Positions 18,202-27,051 of a stretch of DNA of 64,000 nucleotides are shown in pieces. The stretch is from the NCBI GenBank assembly GCA_050944685.1, contig JBMNRP010000004.1:1-64000 (forward strand), read 5' to 3'. The stretch is from CADBRN01 sp050944685. GTDB lineage: Bacteria > Bacillota > Clostridia > Lachnospirales > Lachnospiraceae. How positions within the stretch are numbered: position 1 is the stretch's first letter; each line of letters opens with the position of its first letter. Below the pieces are notes generated by a model. The model was given only the letters and a program-made list of their open reading frames with translations, ran no database searches and had not been told where the DNA came from. The translations under genes were made by a program, and so were the position numbers.

Positions 18202-19362
18202 ATGAAATTTTTATTTGCTTCCGATTCTTTTAAGGGATCCCTTTCCAGCGAGGATACGATCCGGCTTCTGACGAAGGCTGCGAAAACCGTATTCCCGGAC
18301 TGTGAAACGGAAGGGATTCCGGTTGCGGACGGCGGAGAAGGGACGACGGAAGCGGTCGTCCGCGCGAGAAGGGGAACCATCGAGCAGGTCCCGGTTCACG
18401 GTCCGCTCATGGAGAAGGAACAGGCTTTTTACGGGAAGCTTTCCGATTCGGAGGCGATTCTCGAGATGGCTTCCGCGTCCGGCCTCCCTATGGTTCCGAA
18501 AGGTAAGCGCAATCCGCTGAACACGACAACTTACGGCACCGGAGAACTTCTGAAAGCCGCTCTTGACGCCGGATTTTCCAAAATCAGCATTGCGATAGGC
18601 GGCAGCGCGACCAATGACGGCGGCATGGGATTTGCCAGAGCACTCGGAGTCCGCTTTCTGGATGCGTCCGGAAAAGAGCTCGAGGGGTGCGGGAAAGATC
18701 TGGAAAAGGTTGCGGACATCGACGTGACAGGCATGGATCCAAGAGCCGCGAAAGCGGAGATCACCGTGATGTGCGATGTGACCAATCCGCTCTGCGGTCC
18801 GGACGGAGCGACCTTCACGTTCGGCGCTCAGAAGGGCGGCACACCGGAGATACTTGATCGTTTGGAGAAAGGCATGCAGAATTACCGCGATGTCATTCGG
18901 CGAAAATTCCGGATCGATCCGGATCAGGTACAGGGAAGCGGCGCGGCAGGAGGACTTGGCGCGGCGCTGAAGGTGTTTTTTCATGCAGAGATGAAATCCG
19001 GCATCGAGACCGTCCTGGATCTGATTGATTTTGACGCCCGCCTCGAGGGGGTCAGCCTGGTTGTGACCGGAGAGGGGCGCACCGACTGGCAGAGCTGCTT
19101 CGGAAAAGTGATGCAGGGAGTAGGAGACCGCGCGGCGGCGCGCGACATCCCGGTTGTGGCTCTCTGCGGTTCTCTCGGAAAGGACTATGAGAAGATATAC
19201 GAGCACGGAATCCATTCGATTCTGACGACGGTGGACGCTCCGATGCCGCTCGCCCGGGCACTTGACAATGCGAAAGAACTGTACCTGAAAGGTGCCGTTC
19301 GGCTGTTCCGCTTCGTGAAGGCCGGAATGGTCGCGGGAGCGCACGAGAAAACCTTCCGATAA
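18202..19362 (+). CDS. garK: Glycerate 2-kinase
   Basis: 386 residues, the usual length of the GarK/GlxK family. Family blocks are visible: FASDSFKGSLSS at the N-terminus, IPVADGGEGTTEAV near 35, GGSATNDGGMGFARALG near 134, and VTGEGRTDWQSCFGK near 290. It phosphorylates D-glycerate with ATP to 2-phosphoglycerate, the last step of glucarate and galactarate breakdown. GGAGG lies about 10 bases before the ATG. First gene rightward from the regulator pair, probably co-transcribed with the AEC permease that starts 23 bases after its stop. Confidence 0.92.
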   Translation: MKFLFASDSFKGSLSSEDTIRLLTKAAKTVFPDCETEGIPVADGGEGTTEAVVRARRGTIEQVPVHGPLMEKEQAFYGKLSDSEAILEMASASGLPMVPKGKRNPLNTTTYGTGELLKAALDAGFSKISIAIGGSATNDGGMGFARALGVRFLDASGKELEGCGKDLEKVADIDVTGMDPRAAKAEITVMCDVTNPLCGPDGATFTFGAQKGGTPEILDRLEKGMQNYRDVIRRKFRIDPDQVQGSGAAGGLGAALKVFFHAEMKSGIETVLDLIDFDARLEGVSLVVTGEGRTDWQSCFGKVMQGVGDRAAARDIPVVALCGSLGKDYEKIYEHGIHSILTTVDAPMPLARALDNAKELYLKGAVRLFRFVKAGMVAGAHEKTFR

Positions 19363-19385
19363 ATTGAGGAGGAGACGAACACGGA

Positions 19386-20324
19386 ATGGCTTCTACACTG
19401 GTTCTGATTCAGAAACTGAGCTCTATGATGCTCGAGATGGTGGCAGGCTTTCTGATCGTCCGGCTTGGAATTTTTCAGGTGAAAGACACGAAAATCCTGT
19501 CAAAGCTGGTCGTTCAGATTCTGACGCCATGCCTGATTCTCGATGCGTTCCAGATCGATATCACGCCGGAGCAGGCCAGAGGATTTCTGGTGGCACTGGT
19601 TGTCGCGAGCCTGTACTATCCGGTCGCGATCCTTTTTACCAAGTTGCTGGAGAAACCATTTCACCTGGATTCGATCGACAGGACTACGATTATTTATCCG
19701 AATGTGGGAAATCTGATTCTGCCTCTCGTCAGCATGGTGCTCGGAGACGAGATGGTGTTCTATGCGAGTGCCATGCAGATCCCGTTCAACGTTTTCATCT
19801 GGACGCACGGCATGTCGGCTGTTGAGGGAGAGAAACGGATTCATCTGAAAAAGGCGCTTCTGAATCCGAATATGATCTCCATTTTTATCGGAATCCTTTT
19901 TCTGTTGACGGGATTTCGCACGCCGGACGTGATTACGACGGCCATGAGCAGCTTCGGTTCTATGGTCGGCCCGCTCTCCATGCTGGGAATCGGCATGCAG
20001 ATCGCGGACAAAAAGCTTACGGAGGTATTCCGGTATAAGAGAGCTTACCCGGTGGTTTTTGCGAGGCTCCTCGTTCTGCCGTGTCTGGCCCTGCTTCTCC
20101 TGTATGCGACCGGCATTCTGAAAAATAACCCGGAACTGGTTCCGGTTCTGCAGGTTACTTTCATGGCGATTGCCGCCCCGCCGGCGGCGACCGTCTCACA
20201 GCTGGCGATTCTGTCGGACAATCAGCCGCTGAAGGCGAGCGTCTGCAATATGCTCGGATGTATTTTCTGTGTCGTGACAATCCCGGCGGTCATTCAGCTC
20301 TACAGCATCCTTTTTGCGGGGTGA
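19386..20324 (+). CDS. AEC-family (auxin efflux carrier type) permease
   Basis: 312 residues with about ten membrane helices in two repeats. NVGNLILPLV and PPAATVSQLAIL are the characteristic crossover-type motifs. Bacterial members carry malate, malonate, lactate or similar acids. Between garK and garD it could move glycerate or another acid of the pathway, but this is inferred only from position. A terminator follows at 20371. A second AEC protein sits in the citrate locus. Confidence 0.85.
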   Translation: MASTLVLIQKLSSMMLEMVAGFLIVRLGIFQVKDTKILSKLVVQILTPCLILDAFQIDITPEQARGFLVALVVASLYYPVAILFTKLLEKPFHLDSIDRTTIIYPNVGNLILPLVSMVLGDEMVFYASAMQIPFNVFIWTHGMSAVEGEKRIHLKKALLNPNMISIFIGILFLLTGFRTPDVITTAMSSFGSMVGPLSMLGIGMQIADKKLTEVFRYKRAYPVVFARLLVLPCLALLLLYATGILKNNPELVPVLQVTFMAIAAPPAATVSQLAILSDNQPLKASVCNMLGCIFCVVTIPAVIQLYSILFAG

Positions 20325-20370
20325 TCTGCACCGGATAACAAGAAACAGCCACCTGTAAAAAATATACGAT

Positions 20371-20414
20371 AAACCCGGATATTCGGAAACTGTGATCTGA
20401 ATATCCGGGTTTTT
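20371..20414 (+). terminator. Terminator after garK and the AEC permease
   Basis: AAACCCGGATATTC pairs perfectly with GAATATCCGGGTTT around a 14-base loop and runs into TTTTT. It separates the garK unit from the garD unit, so the latter needs its own promoter. Confidence 0.9.
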
Positions 20415-20736
20415 GCTTTTCCAGCCGGATTATTGCCTGAAAATCGGCGCGAAGATTTGTGTGATTCTTCCAATGACGCAAAAAATGAAAGAAATATTGC
20501 ACTTTCTGCAATAGATGATTTCGGATGTAAAGGAAATGTAAACGGAATAGATGATCGAAATGAACGATATTTGAAATATTATTGAAATAAATTATTCTAA
20601 TTTTGAAATTTTTTTCAGGTTTTACAAGATTCAGGGATTTCTCTTGATGAATCGGTCAATAGTTTTTCTGCAATGAAAATTATATTATGGTCACAACGAA
20701 AGCGAATGGAAACCAAAAGGAGATCGGGGAAAAGAT
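20415..20736 (+). promoter_or_regulatory. Regulatory region of the garD operon
   Basis: About 320 AT-rich bases. It holds the dyad ATTGCA-N5-TGCAAT at 20496-20512. A plausible promoter has -35 TTGAAA (20571-20576), 16-base spacer and -10 TATTCT (20593-20598), which puts the dyad near -100. A weaker alternative -10 (TATTAT, 20683) lies closer to the gene. No sigma-54 element was seen. The leader would be about 130 or 45 bases. Confidence 0.4.
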
Positions 20737-22257
20737 ATGCGGCGCGAAGTAATTCGAATGACGGATCGAGATAATGTGGCAGTCGCCATTCACGACATCC
20801 CGAAAGGGACGGAAGTTCTGCCGGGCGTGGTCACGACGGAAGATATCCCACAGGCACATAAGGTGGCGCTGACGGATTGCCCCAGGGGGACGGAAATTAT
20901 CCGCTACGGTGTGGTGCTCGGCACGACCGACCGGGACCTTCCCAAAGGGAGCTGGATCAATGAGACCAATCTCGTCATGGCTCCGGCACCGGACCTGGAC
21001 AGTCTGGAGTTTGGGACGAACATCCGCACGGATCTTCCGAAACCGAAGAGGACGACCTGGATGGGATACCGCAATCCGTACGGAGGATATGCCGGAACGC
21101 GAAACATTCTCGGCATCAACACGACGGTACAGTGTGTGACAGGGGTCCTCCAGGTGGCAGTAAAAAGAATCCGGGAAGAGCTTCTTCCCAGGTATCCGAA
21201 CGTCGACGATGTGGTTGTGATCAACCATCAGTACGGATGCGGCGTTGCAATTGATGCTCCCGAAGCTTATATCCCGAAGAAAATTATTCGCAACATCGCG
21301 CGTCATCCGAATTTCGGCGGCGTATTCATGCTGGTGTCTCTCGGATGTGAAAAATTTCAGCCGGAGATGTTCTGTGAGCCCTATCCGGAACTCAACACAC
21401 CGGAAAATGTACTGGTCCTTCAAGACTGCAGAGGGTACGACGCCATGATGCATGCGATCCTGGACATGGCAGAAAGGAAACTTCGGATCCTGAATGAGAG
21501 AAAACGTGAAGAACTTCCGCTGTCCGACCTTCTCGTCGGCATGCAGTGCGGAGGTTCCGATGCCTTCTCCGGAATCACGGCAAACCCGACAGCCGGCTAT
21601 GCGGCAGATCTCCTGGTGGCAGGCGGCGGAACGGCCATGTTCTCCGAAGTCACTGAGGTGCGTGACGGGGTCCAGTTCATCGCCCGCCGGTGTGTCAGCG
21701 AAGAGGTCGGAAAGCGTCTCGTACAGGAGATGAGGTGGTACGACAGCTACCTGAAGAAGGGCGGTGTTGACCGGGGAGCGAATACTACGCCGGGTAATCA
21801 CAAGGGTGGCCTCTCCAATATCATTGAAAAATCGATGGGCTCCATCGCGAAGTCGGGAAGTTCCCCGATTGTCGAAGTGCTGTCGCCGGGGGACCTCCCG
21901 ACAAAGCACGGTGAGATTTTTGCCGCGACGCCGGCATCCGATCTCTTCTGCGGCCCTTCCCAGCTGGCCTCCGGGATGGGACTGGAAGTCTTTATGACGG
22001 GGCGCGGAACGCCGTACGGACTCGCTGCCGCACCGGTCATCAAGCTCTGCTCCAGAACCGAGATGAAAGAGCAGTGGTTCGACATTATTGATTTTGACGC
22101 AGGTCCTGCGGCACTCGGCGAAAAAACTATCACTGAGCAGGGCGAAGAGCTGTTCAGCTACATGCTCGATGTCGCATCCGGGATCCGGAAGCCCTACACG
22201 GAGCAGTACGGATTCGGCAATGATATATGCATTTTTAATCCGGCACCGATCACCTGA
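20737..22257 (+). CDS. garD: Galactarate dehydratase
   Basis: 506 residues, close to E. coli GarD (523). An N-terminal SAF-like domain (residues about 10-90; VAVAIHDIPKGTEV) is followed by the UxaA/GarD lyase domain. Visible blocks are GYAGTRNILG, INHQYGCGVAIDAP near 160, LVSLGCEKFQPEMF near 205, GMQCGGSDAFSGITANP near 270 and GLSNIIEKSMGSI near 355. It dehydrates meso-galactarate to 5-keto-4-deoxy-D-glucarate in an Fe2+-dependent reaction. First gene of a rightward run garD-gudD-gntP-dapA-like-AKR-garR with strong ribosome sites and short gaps. An altronate or other acid-sugar specificity cannot be fully excluded. Confidence 0.88.
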   Translation: MRREVIRMTDRDNVAVAIHDIPKGTEVLPGVVTTEDIPQAHKVALTDCPRGTEIIRYGVVLGTTDRDLPKGSWINETNLVMAPAPDLDSLEFGTNIRTDLPKPKRTTWMGYRNPYGGYAGTRNILGINTTVQCVTGVLQVAVKRIREELLPRYPNVDDVVVINHQYGCGVAIDAPEAYIPKKIIRNIARHPNFGGVFMLVSLGCEKFQPEMFCEPYPELNTPENVLVLQDCRGYDAMMHAILDMAERKLRILNERKREELPLSDLLVGMQCGGSDAFSGITANPTAGYAADLLVAGGGTAMFSEVTEVRDGVQFIARRCVSEEVGKRLVQEMRWYDSYLKKGGVDRGANTTPGNHKGGLSNIIEKSMGSIAKSGSSPIVEVLSPGDLPTKHGEIFAATPASDLFCGPSQLASGMGLEVFMTGRGTPYGLAAAPVIKLCSRTEMKEQWFDIIDFDAGPAALGEKTITEQGEELFSYMLDVASGIRKPYTEQYGFGNDICIFNPAPIT

Positions 22258-22324
22258 TTCCTTACCGGCCTGAATGACAGGCTGCTGAACCATATTAATA
22301 TTATTTTTTCAGAGGAGGAACAAC

Positions 22325-23653
22325 ATGACACCGACCATCACAAAAATGGAAGTCTTTCCGGTAGCCGGAAAGGACTGCATGGAACTGAATCTCTCCGGAG
22401 CGCATTCCTGCTATTTCACGAGAAATATCGTCATCCTTCATGATGACGAAGGACGTATCGGCGTGGGCGAGGTTCCGGGAAGCAAAAAAATCACCGAGAC
22501 CCTTCAGGAAGTAATCCCGCTTGTCGAGGGCACAAAGGTTCCGGAGTTCAAGCAGACGCTGCTCAAGGTCAGGAAATTTATGGACAGCAAGGGCGAGAAG
22601 GACGTCCGCGGGAACCAGACTTTCGATCTCCGCACCGGCGTTCACGTTCTGACCGCGATCGAGACTCCCTGCCTCGACCTTCTCGGTCAGTTTCTCGAGG
22701 TTCCGGTCGCTGCGCTTCTCGGTGACGGACAGCAGAGAGACAGGGTTAACGTCCTCGGATATCTGTTCTTCATCGGCGACCGCAGGAAGACAGATCTCGC
22801 TTACGATGAGGAGCCGGATTCCGATTGCGCGTGGTACCGTCTCCGCCATGAGGAGGCGCTCGACGCAGAGCATGTCGTAGCTCTCGCGAAGGCTGCCTAT
22901 GAGAAATACGGCTTCAGGGATTTCAAGCTGAAGGGAGGCGTCCTTCCGGGAGACCAGGAGATGCAGGTCATCCGCGAGCTGAAGAAAGCTTTCCCGGATG
23001 CGAGGATCGACCTTGATCCGAACGGTGGCTGGCTTCTCGAGCAGGCGGTCGAGTACGTAAAAGATATGAAAGGGATTCTCACTTACTGCGAAGATCCGTG
23101 CGGGGCCGAGGGCGTCTATTCCGGCCGTGAGATTATGAGTGAATTCCGCCGCAGAACCGGATTCCCGACGGCGACCAGCATGATCGCCACGGACTGGCGC
23201 GAGATCGGGCATTCTCTTGAATCTCAGGCAGTCGACATCATCCTCGCCGACCCCCATTTCTGGACGATGGAGGGATCGGTCCGTGTCGCGCAGATGTGCC
23301 ATGACTTCGGTTACACCTGGGGTTCCCACTCCAATAACCACTTTGACATTTCGCTCGCGATGATGACTCATGTCGGAGCCGCGGTTCCGGGCTTTTATAA
23401 CGCTCTGGATACGCACTGGATCTGGCAGGAGGGTGTTGAGCGTCTGACAAAAGAGCCTCTTCAGATCGTCGACGGCGCGATCGAAGTCCCGAAGAAACCG
23501 GGTCTCGGCATCGAGATCGATATGGAGCAGGTCCGCAAGGCACATCAGCTGTATGTCGACCATAACCTCGGAACCAGAGATGACGCAAAGGTCATGCAGT
23601 ACCTCATTCCGGGATGGAAATTTGATGCAAAACGTCCGTGCCTCGTCCGCTGA
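22325..23653 (+). CDS. gudD: Glucarate dehydratase
   Basis: 442 residues, the usual length. Enolase-superfamily catalytic parts are present: KLKGG near residue 202, metal ligands in DLDPNGGW near 230 and EDPCGAEG near 255, and the general base region WGSHSNNHFD near 333-342. It removes water from D-glucarate (and L-idarate) to give 5-keto-4-deoxy-D-glucarate, the same product as GarD. GGAGG lies 6 bases before the ATG. It supports the identification of the whole locus as sugar-diacid catabolism. Confidence 0.93.
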   Translation: MTPTITKMEVFPVAGKDCMELNLSGAHSCYFTRNIVILHDDEGRIGVGEVPGSKKITETLQEVIPLVEGTKVPEFKQTLLKVRKFMDSKGEKDVRGNQTFDLRTGVHVLTAIETPCLDLLGQFLEVPVAALLGDGQQRDRVNVLGYLFFIGDRRKTDLAYDEEPDSDCAWYRLRHEEALDAEHVVALAKAAYEKYGFRDFKLKGGVLPGDQEMQVIRELKKAFPDARIDLDPNGGWLLEQAVEYVKDMKGILTYCEDPCGAEGVYSGREIMSEFRRRTGFPTATSMIATDWREIGHSLESQAVDIILADPHFWTMEGSVRVAQMCHDFGYTWGSHSNNHFDISLAMMTHVGAAVPGFYNALDTHWIWQEGVERLTKEPLQIVDGAIEVPKKPGLGIEIDMEQVRKAHQLYVDHNLGTRDDAKVMQYLIPGWKFDAKRPCLVR

Positions 23654-23706
23654 TACTGTCAGGCGGCCCAAAATAAATGTATAATGTCAGGGAGGAAACG
23701 TAAAAG

Positions 23707-25134
23707 ATGGGTGAAGCAACAAGAATGATTCTCGGTCTCGTGATCGGAATTCTCGTCATGATTATTCTGGTAATGAAGACCAAAGTACACACTTTTATCG
23801 CGCTGCTGATTGCGGCCATGATTACCGGCCTGATCGGAGGAATGCCGATCAACGATATTACCGCAGCCGACGGGACGGAGACGACAGGTCTGATCAGCGC
23901 CATCACGCAGGGCTTCGGCAATACGCTGAAGAGCACCGGTATCATCATCGGTCTCGGAGTCATGATGGGCGGCATTCTGGAAAAATCAGGAGCCGCAGAG
24001 AGACTGGCGTTTACTTTTATTAAGAAACTCGGCAGAAAGCATGTCGACTGGGCTCTCGCCGTGACGGGCTGGGTCGTGGCCATCCCGGTGTTTGCAGATT
24101 CCGCTATCGTTATTTTTGCACCGCTTGTCAAATCAATTTCTGCTGTGACCGGAATTTCCGTCGTGGGGCTGGCTCTGGCACTTGCCTGCGGCCTTCAGCT
24201 GACGCACTGCCTTGTACCTCCGACGCCGGGTCCGCTGACCGCGGCAGGCCTCCTGAATGTCGATGTCGGTCAGATGATCGCGCTCGGCGCAGCCGTATCG
24301 GTTCCGATGCTGATCGTCGTCATGTTCTATGTAAAATATATTGAAAAGGCCATCTATCAGGTACCGAAGGAGGGCGGCGGATTTGAGCGCAAGCCGTACA
24401 AAGAAGAGTACATCAAGACCATGGATCAGGTCGAGAAGCTCATTGCGGAGAAAGATCTTCCGTCCTTCGGAATGTCGATCGCACCGATTCTGCTGCCGAT
24501 CGTATTCATCTTCATCAAGACCTTCTGGGATATGGCAAAGTCCAGCGGTGTCGTTGCCGCAGGAACAGTGCTTGACAGCGTAATCAGCTTTATCGGAGCG
24601 CCGGTCGTGGCCCTGATGATCGGCACATTGATTGCAATCTACGGCCTCGCGGGAAATCGTCCGAGGAAGGAAGTTCTCGGAATCATGGACAACTCCATCA
24701 AGGATACCGGTATTATCATGCTGATTACGGGCGCAGGCGGATCTCTCGGTAACGTCATCAAGGTCGCCGGCATCGGCGATGTCCTCGGCGGAGCGATTGC
24801 CAAGACCGCGCTTCCGGCTATCCTGATCCCGTTCATCATCGCAGCATGTATGCGTCTCGCACTCGGGTCCGCGACCGTCGCGATCACGACGGCAGCTTCC
24901 CTCTCCGCGGGACTGATGGGAACGATCAGCGTCTCCCCGCTGCTGATGGCGATCTCCTGCTGTGTCGGTGCGATCTCGTTCTCTTACTTCAACGATTCCG
25001 GATTCTGGGTGTTCAACGAAATGTTCGGTGTCACGGAACTGAAGGATCAGGTTCGCTGCAAGACAGCTGTTTCCCTGATCATGTCAGCTGTAGGTATTGT
25101 GGAACTGCTTCTTCTGCAGTTCATCATCCACTGA
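23707..25134 (+). CDS. GntP-family organic acid permease
   Basis: 475 residues with 12-14 membrane helices. GntP-family signatures: GLGVMMGGILEKSGAAERLA near 80, HCLVPPTPGPLTAAGLL near 175, LITGAGGSLGNVIK near 337, and ISFSYFNDSGFWVF near the C-terminus. GntP carriers take up gluconate and related acids. Here, between gudD and the lyase, glucarate or galactarate is the likely substrate, or else glycerate. Good GGAGG site. Confidence 0.87.
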   Translation: MGEATRMILGLVIGILVMIILVMKTKVHTFIALLIAAMITGLIGGMPINDITAADGTETTGLISAITQGFGNTLKSTGIIIGLGVMMGGILEKSGAAERLAFTFIKKLGRKHVDWALAVTGWVVAIPVFADSAIVIFAPLVKSISAVTGISVVGLALALACGLQLTHCLVPPTPGPLTAAGLLNVDVGQMIALGAAVSVPMLIVVMFYVKYIEKAIYQVPKEGGGFERKPYKEEYIKTMDQVEKLIAEKDLPSFGMSIAPILLPIVFIFIKTFWDMAKSSGVVAAGTVLDSVISFIGAPVVALMIGTLIAIYGLAGNRPRKEVLGIMDNSIKDTGIIMLITGAGGSLGNVIKVAGIGDVLGGAIAKTALPAILIPFIIAACMRLALGSATVAITTAASLSAGLMGTISVSPLLMAISCCVGAISFSYFNDSGFWVFNEMFGVTELKDQVRCKTAVSLIMSAVGIVELLLLQFIIH

Positions 25135-25190
25135 AATGGAAACAGACGCAGGCGGCCGGAGAGACCGCCTGCAGCTGAAGGAGGAAAATA

Positions 25191-26090
25191 ATGAATACAG
25201 ATTTTATCAAAGGTGTCGTAGTGCCGATCATCACGGTAATCGACGACGATGAGCGGATTGACGACGCCGGTATGCGCAGGCAGGTCGATTACGTCATCGA
25301 CGGAGGGCTGCAGGGAATTCTCGCCTTCGGTTCCAACGGGGAATTTTATCAGATTGAAGAGGATGAGATGGAGCGCGGCCTCAAAATAATGGTCGACGAG
25401 GCGGCGGGACGTGTACCGGTCTACTTCGGAATCGGAGCGATCAGCACGAGGAAGGCGGTCCGCCTGGCCAGGATGGCTGTCGCAAATGGAGCGGATGTCA
25501 TTTCTGTCCTTCAGCCGATGTTCCTGAAGCCGACACACGATGAGCTGATCCGTCATTTCACAGCGATCGCAGACGCTGTTCCGGACACACCGGTTCTTCT
25601 GTATAATAATCCGGGAAGAGTCGGATACGGCATGACCGCGGATCTTGTCTGTGAGCTCGCCCACGATGTGCCGAACATCGTCGGCATGAAAGATACTTCC
25701 GGCGATATCACACTGACGGAAGAATGTGTCCGCCGGAACCGGGATGTGGGGTTCAGGGTTTTCGGAGGCAAGGACACGTTGCTCTATGCCTCGCTCTGTG
25801 TCGGCGCTGTCGGAGGCGTCTGCACGGCAGGCAACTTCATGCCGGAGCTGATAGAGGATGTCTATAAGAAGTTTGTCGAGGGAGATCTGGAGGGATCCCG
25901 CGAGGCTCAGTTCCGCCTCAATCCGGTCCGCCTTGCGATGGACAGGGCTTCCTTCCCTGTTGCCGCAAAGGATATGGCAGCCATCCGCGGCAATCAGGTC
26001 GGCGTTCCGTATCTCCCGTCTCTGCCGACGACAGATGAGAAGACGCTCGATTACTTCCGGAAGGTCATGAAAGAAGCCGGCCTGATCTGA
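25191..26090 (+). CDS. DapA-family lyase, probable 5-keto-4-deoxyglucarate aldolase
   Basis: 299 residues, a TIM-barrel Schiff-base lyase of the DHDPS/NAL superfamily. Substrate loop GSNGE at 47-51, catalytic tyrosine in LLYNNPGRVGYG (about 138) and Schiff-base lysine in IVGMKDTSGDI (167). The locus has no GarL-type aldolase, and garR and garK need tartronate semialdehyde. I therefore infer cleavage of 5-keto-4-deoxyglucarate to pyruvate plus tartronate semialdehyde. The alternative, the decarboxylating dehydratase KdgD, would need a 2-oxoglutarate semialdehyde dehydrogenase, which is not here. A dipicolinate synthase role is unlikely by context. Confidence 0.75.
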   Translation: MNTDFIKGVVVPIITVIDDDERIDDAGMRRQVDYVIDGGLQGILAFGSNGEFYQIEEDEMERGLKIMVDEAAGRVPVYFGIGAISTRKAVRLARMAVANGADVISVLQPMFLKPTHDELIRHFTAIADAVPDTPVLLYNNPGRVGYGMTADLVCELAHDVPNIVGMKDTSGDITLTEECVRRNRDVGFRVFGGKDTLLYASLCVGAVGGVCTAGNFMPELIEDVYKKFVEGDLEGSREAQFRLNPVRLAMDRASFPVAAKDMAAIRGNQVGVPYLPSLPTTDEKTLDYFRKVMKEAGLI

Positions 26091-26117
26091 AAATTATTAC
26101 TGACGGAGGAAAGTGCC

Positions 26118-26972
26118 ATGCAACATCAGGTCACACTGAAAAATGGAGATGTCCTGCCGGCAATCGGCCAGGGAACCTGGTATCTCGGAGAACATCCGAA
26201 CCGCCTGGAACAGGAAATGGATGGAATCCGGAAAGGAGCGGCGGCGGGTCTCAGGCTGATCGATACGGCGGAGATGTATGGAAACGGAGCCGCTGAAAAA
26301 ATGGTTGGCGGTGCCATCCGCACACTGGACCGAGGCAGTCTCTATATCGTGTCGAAAGTTCTGCCGGGCAATGCAGGCGGGAGAGCGCTGGAACGAGCGC
26401 TCGACGGAAGCCTCGCGCGCCTCGGAACCGATTATCTGGACCTGTATCTTTATCACTGGAGAGGAAGCTATCCGCTCGAAGAGACGGTGGCGGGCCTTGA
26501 GGCGATGAAGAAAAAAGGAAAAATAAGGGCATGGGGTGTTTCAAATTTTGACACAGACGATATGGAGGAGCTCTGGTCGGTGCCGGGCGGCAGAAACTGC
26601 CAGGTCAACCAGGTCCTGTATCACGTCGGGTCGCGCGGGATTGAATACGATCTGATTCCGTGGATGAGGGCACATCAGGTCGCCCTGATGGCTTACTGTC
26701 CGCTGGCGCAGGCCGGAACACTTAGTCCCGGGCTCTTCCACAATCGCACGCTGGAGCAGATTGCGGAGAATCACAAGGTCCCGGTGACTGAGATCTTGCT
26801 CTCCTGGGTCATCCGGAACGGACATACCATTGCGATCCCGCGAAGCTCAAGGGCTGTGCATACACTTTCAAATGCCCATGCGGATACTGTTTTTCTGACG
26901 GAGCAGGAGCTGACGGAGATTGATGCCGCCTGTCCGGCACCGGACAGGAAGGTACCGCTCGATATTCAGTAA
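26118..26972 (+). CDS. Aldo/keto reductase
   Basis: 284 residues. The AKR catalytic tetrad is visible: aspartate and tyrosine in RLIDTAEMYGNG (about 50-55), lysine in YIVSKVLPGN (about 80) and histidine in DLYLYHWRGS (about 115). The NADPH-site segment IAIPRSSRAVHTLSNA is near 236. It would reduce an aldehyde or ketone; in this operon a uronate or semialdehyde is the natural guess, overlapping with GarR. It begins 27 bases after the lyase with GGAGG. Confidence 0.85.
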   Translation: MQHQVTLKNGDVLPAIGQGTWYLGEHPNRLEQEMDGIRKGAAAGLRLIDTAEMYGNGAAEKMVGGAIRTLDRGSLYIVSKVLPGNAGGRALERALDGSLARLGTDYLDLYLYHWRGSYPLEETVAGLEAMKKKGKIRAWGVSNFDTDDMEELWSVPGGRNCQVNQVLYHVGSRGIEYDLIPWMRAHQVALMAYCPLAQAGTLSPGLFHNRTLEQIAENHKVPVTEILLSWVIRNGHTIAIPRSSRAVHTLSNAHADTVFLTEQELTEIDAACPAPDRKVPLDIQ

Positions 26973-27051
26973 ACAGAAGATAAGATGGCAGCAGTTTGAC
27001 TTATTTATTCCATAAAAGCATTTTATTCACACAATCTAAGGAGGAAATGAC

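Noticed and set aside
20680..22293. 537-codon minus-strand frame opposite garD
   Set aside because: Antisense shadow; garD on the plus strand is unmistakable.
22301..23671. 456-codon minus-strand frame opposite gudD
   Set aside because: Antisense shadow caused by codon bias; gudD catalytic residues are on the plus strand.
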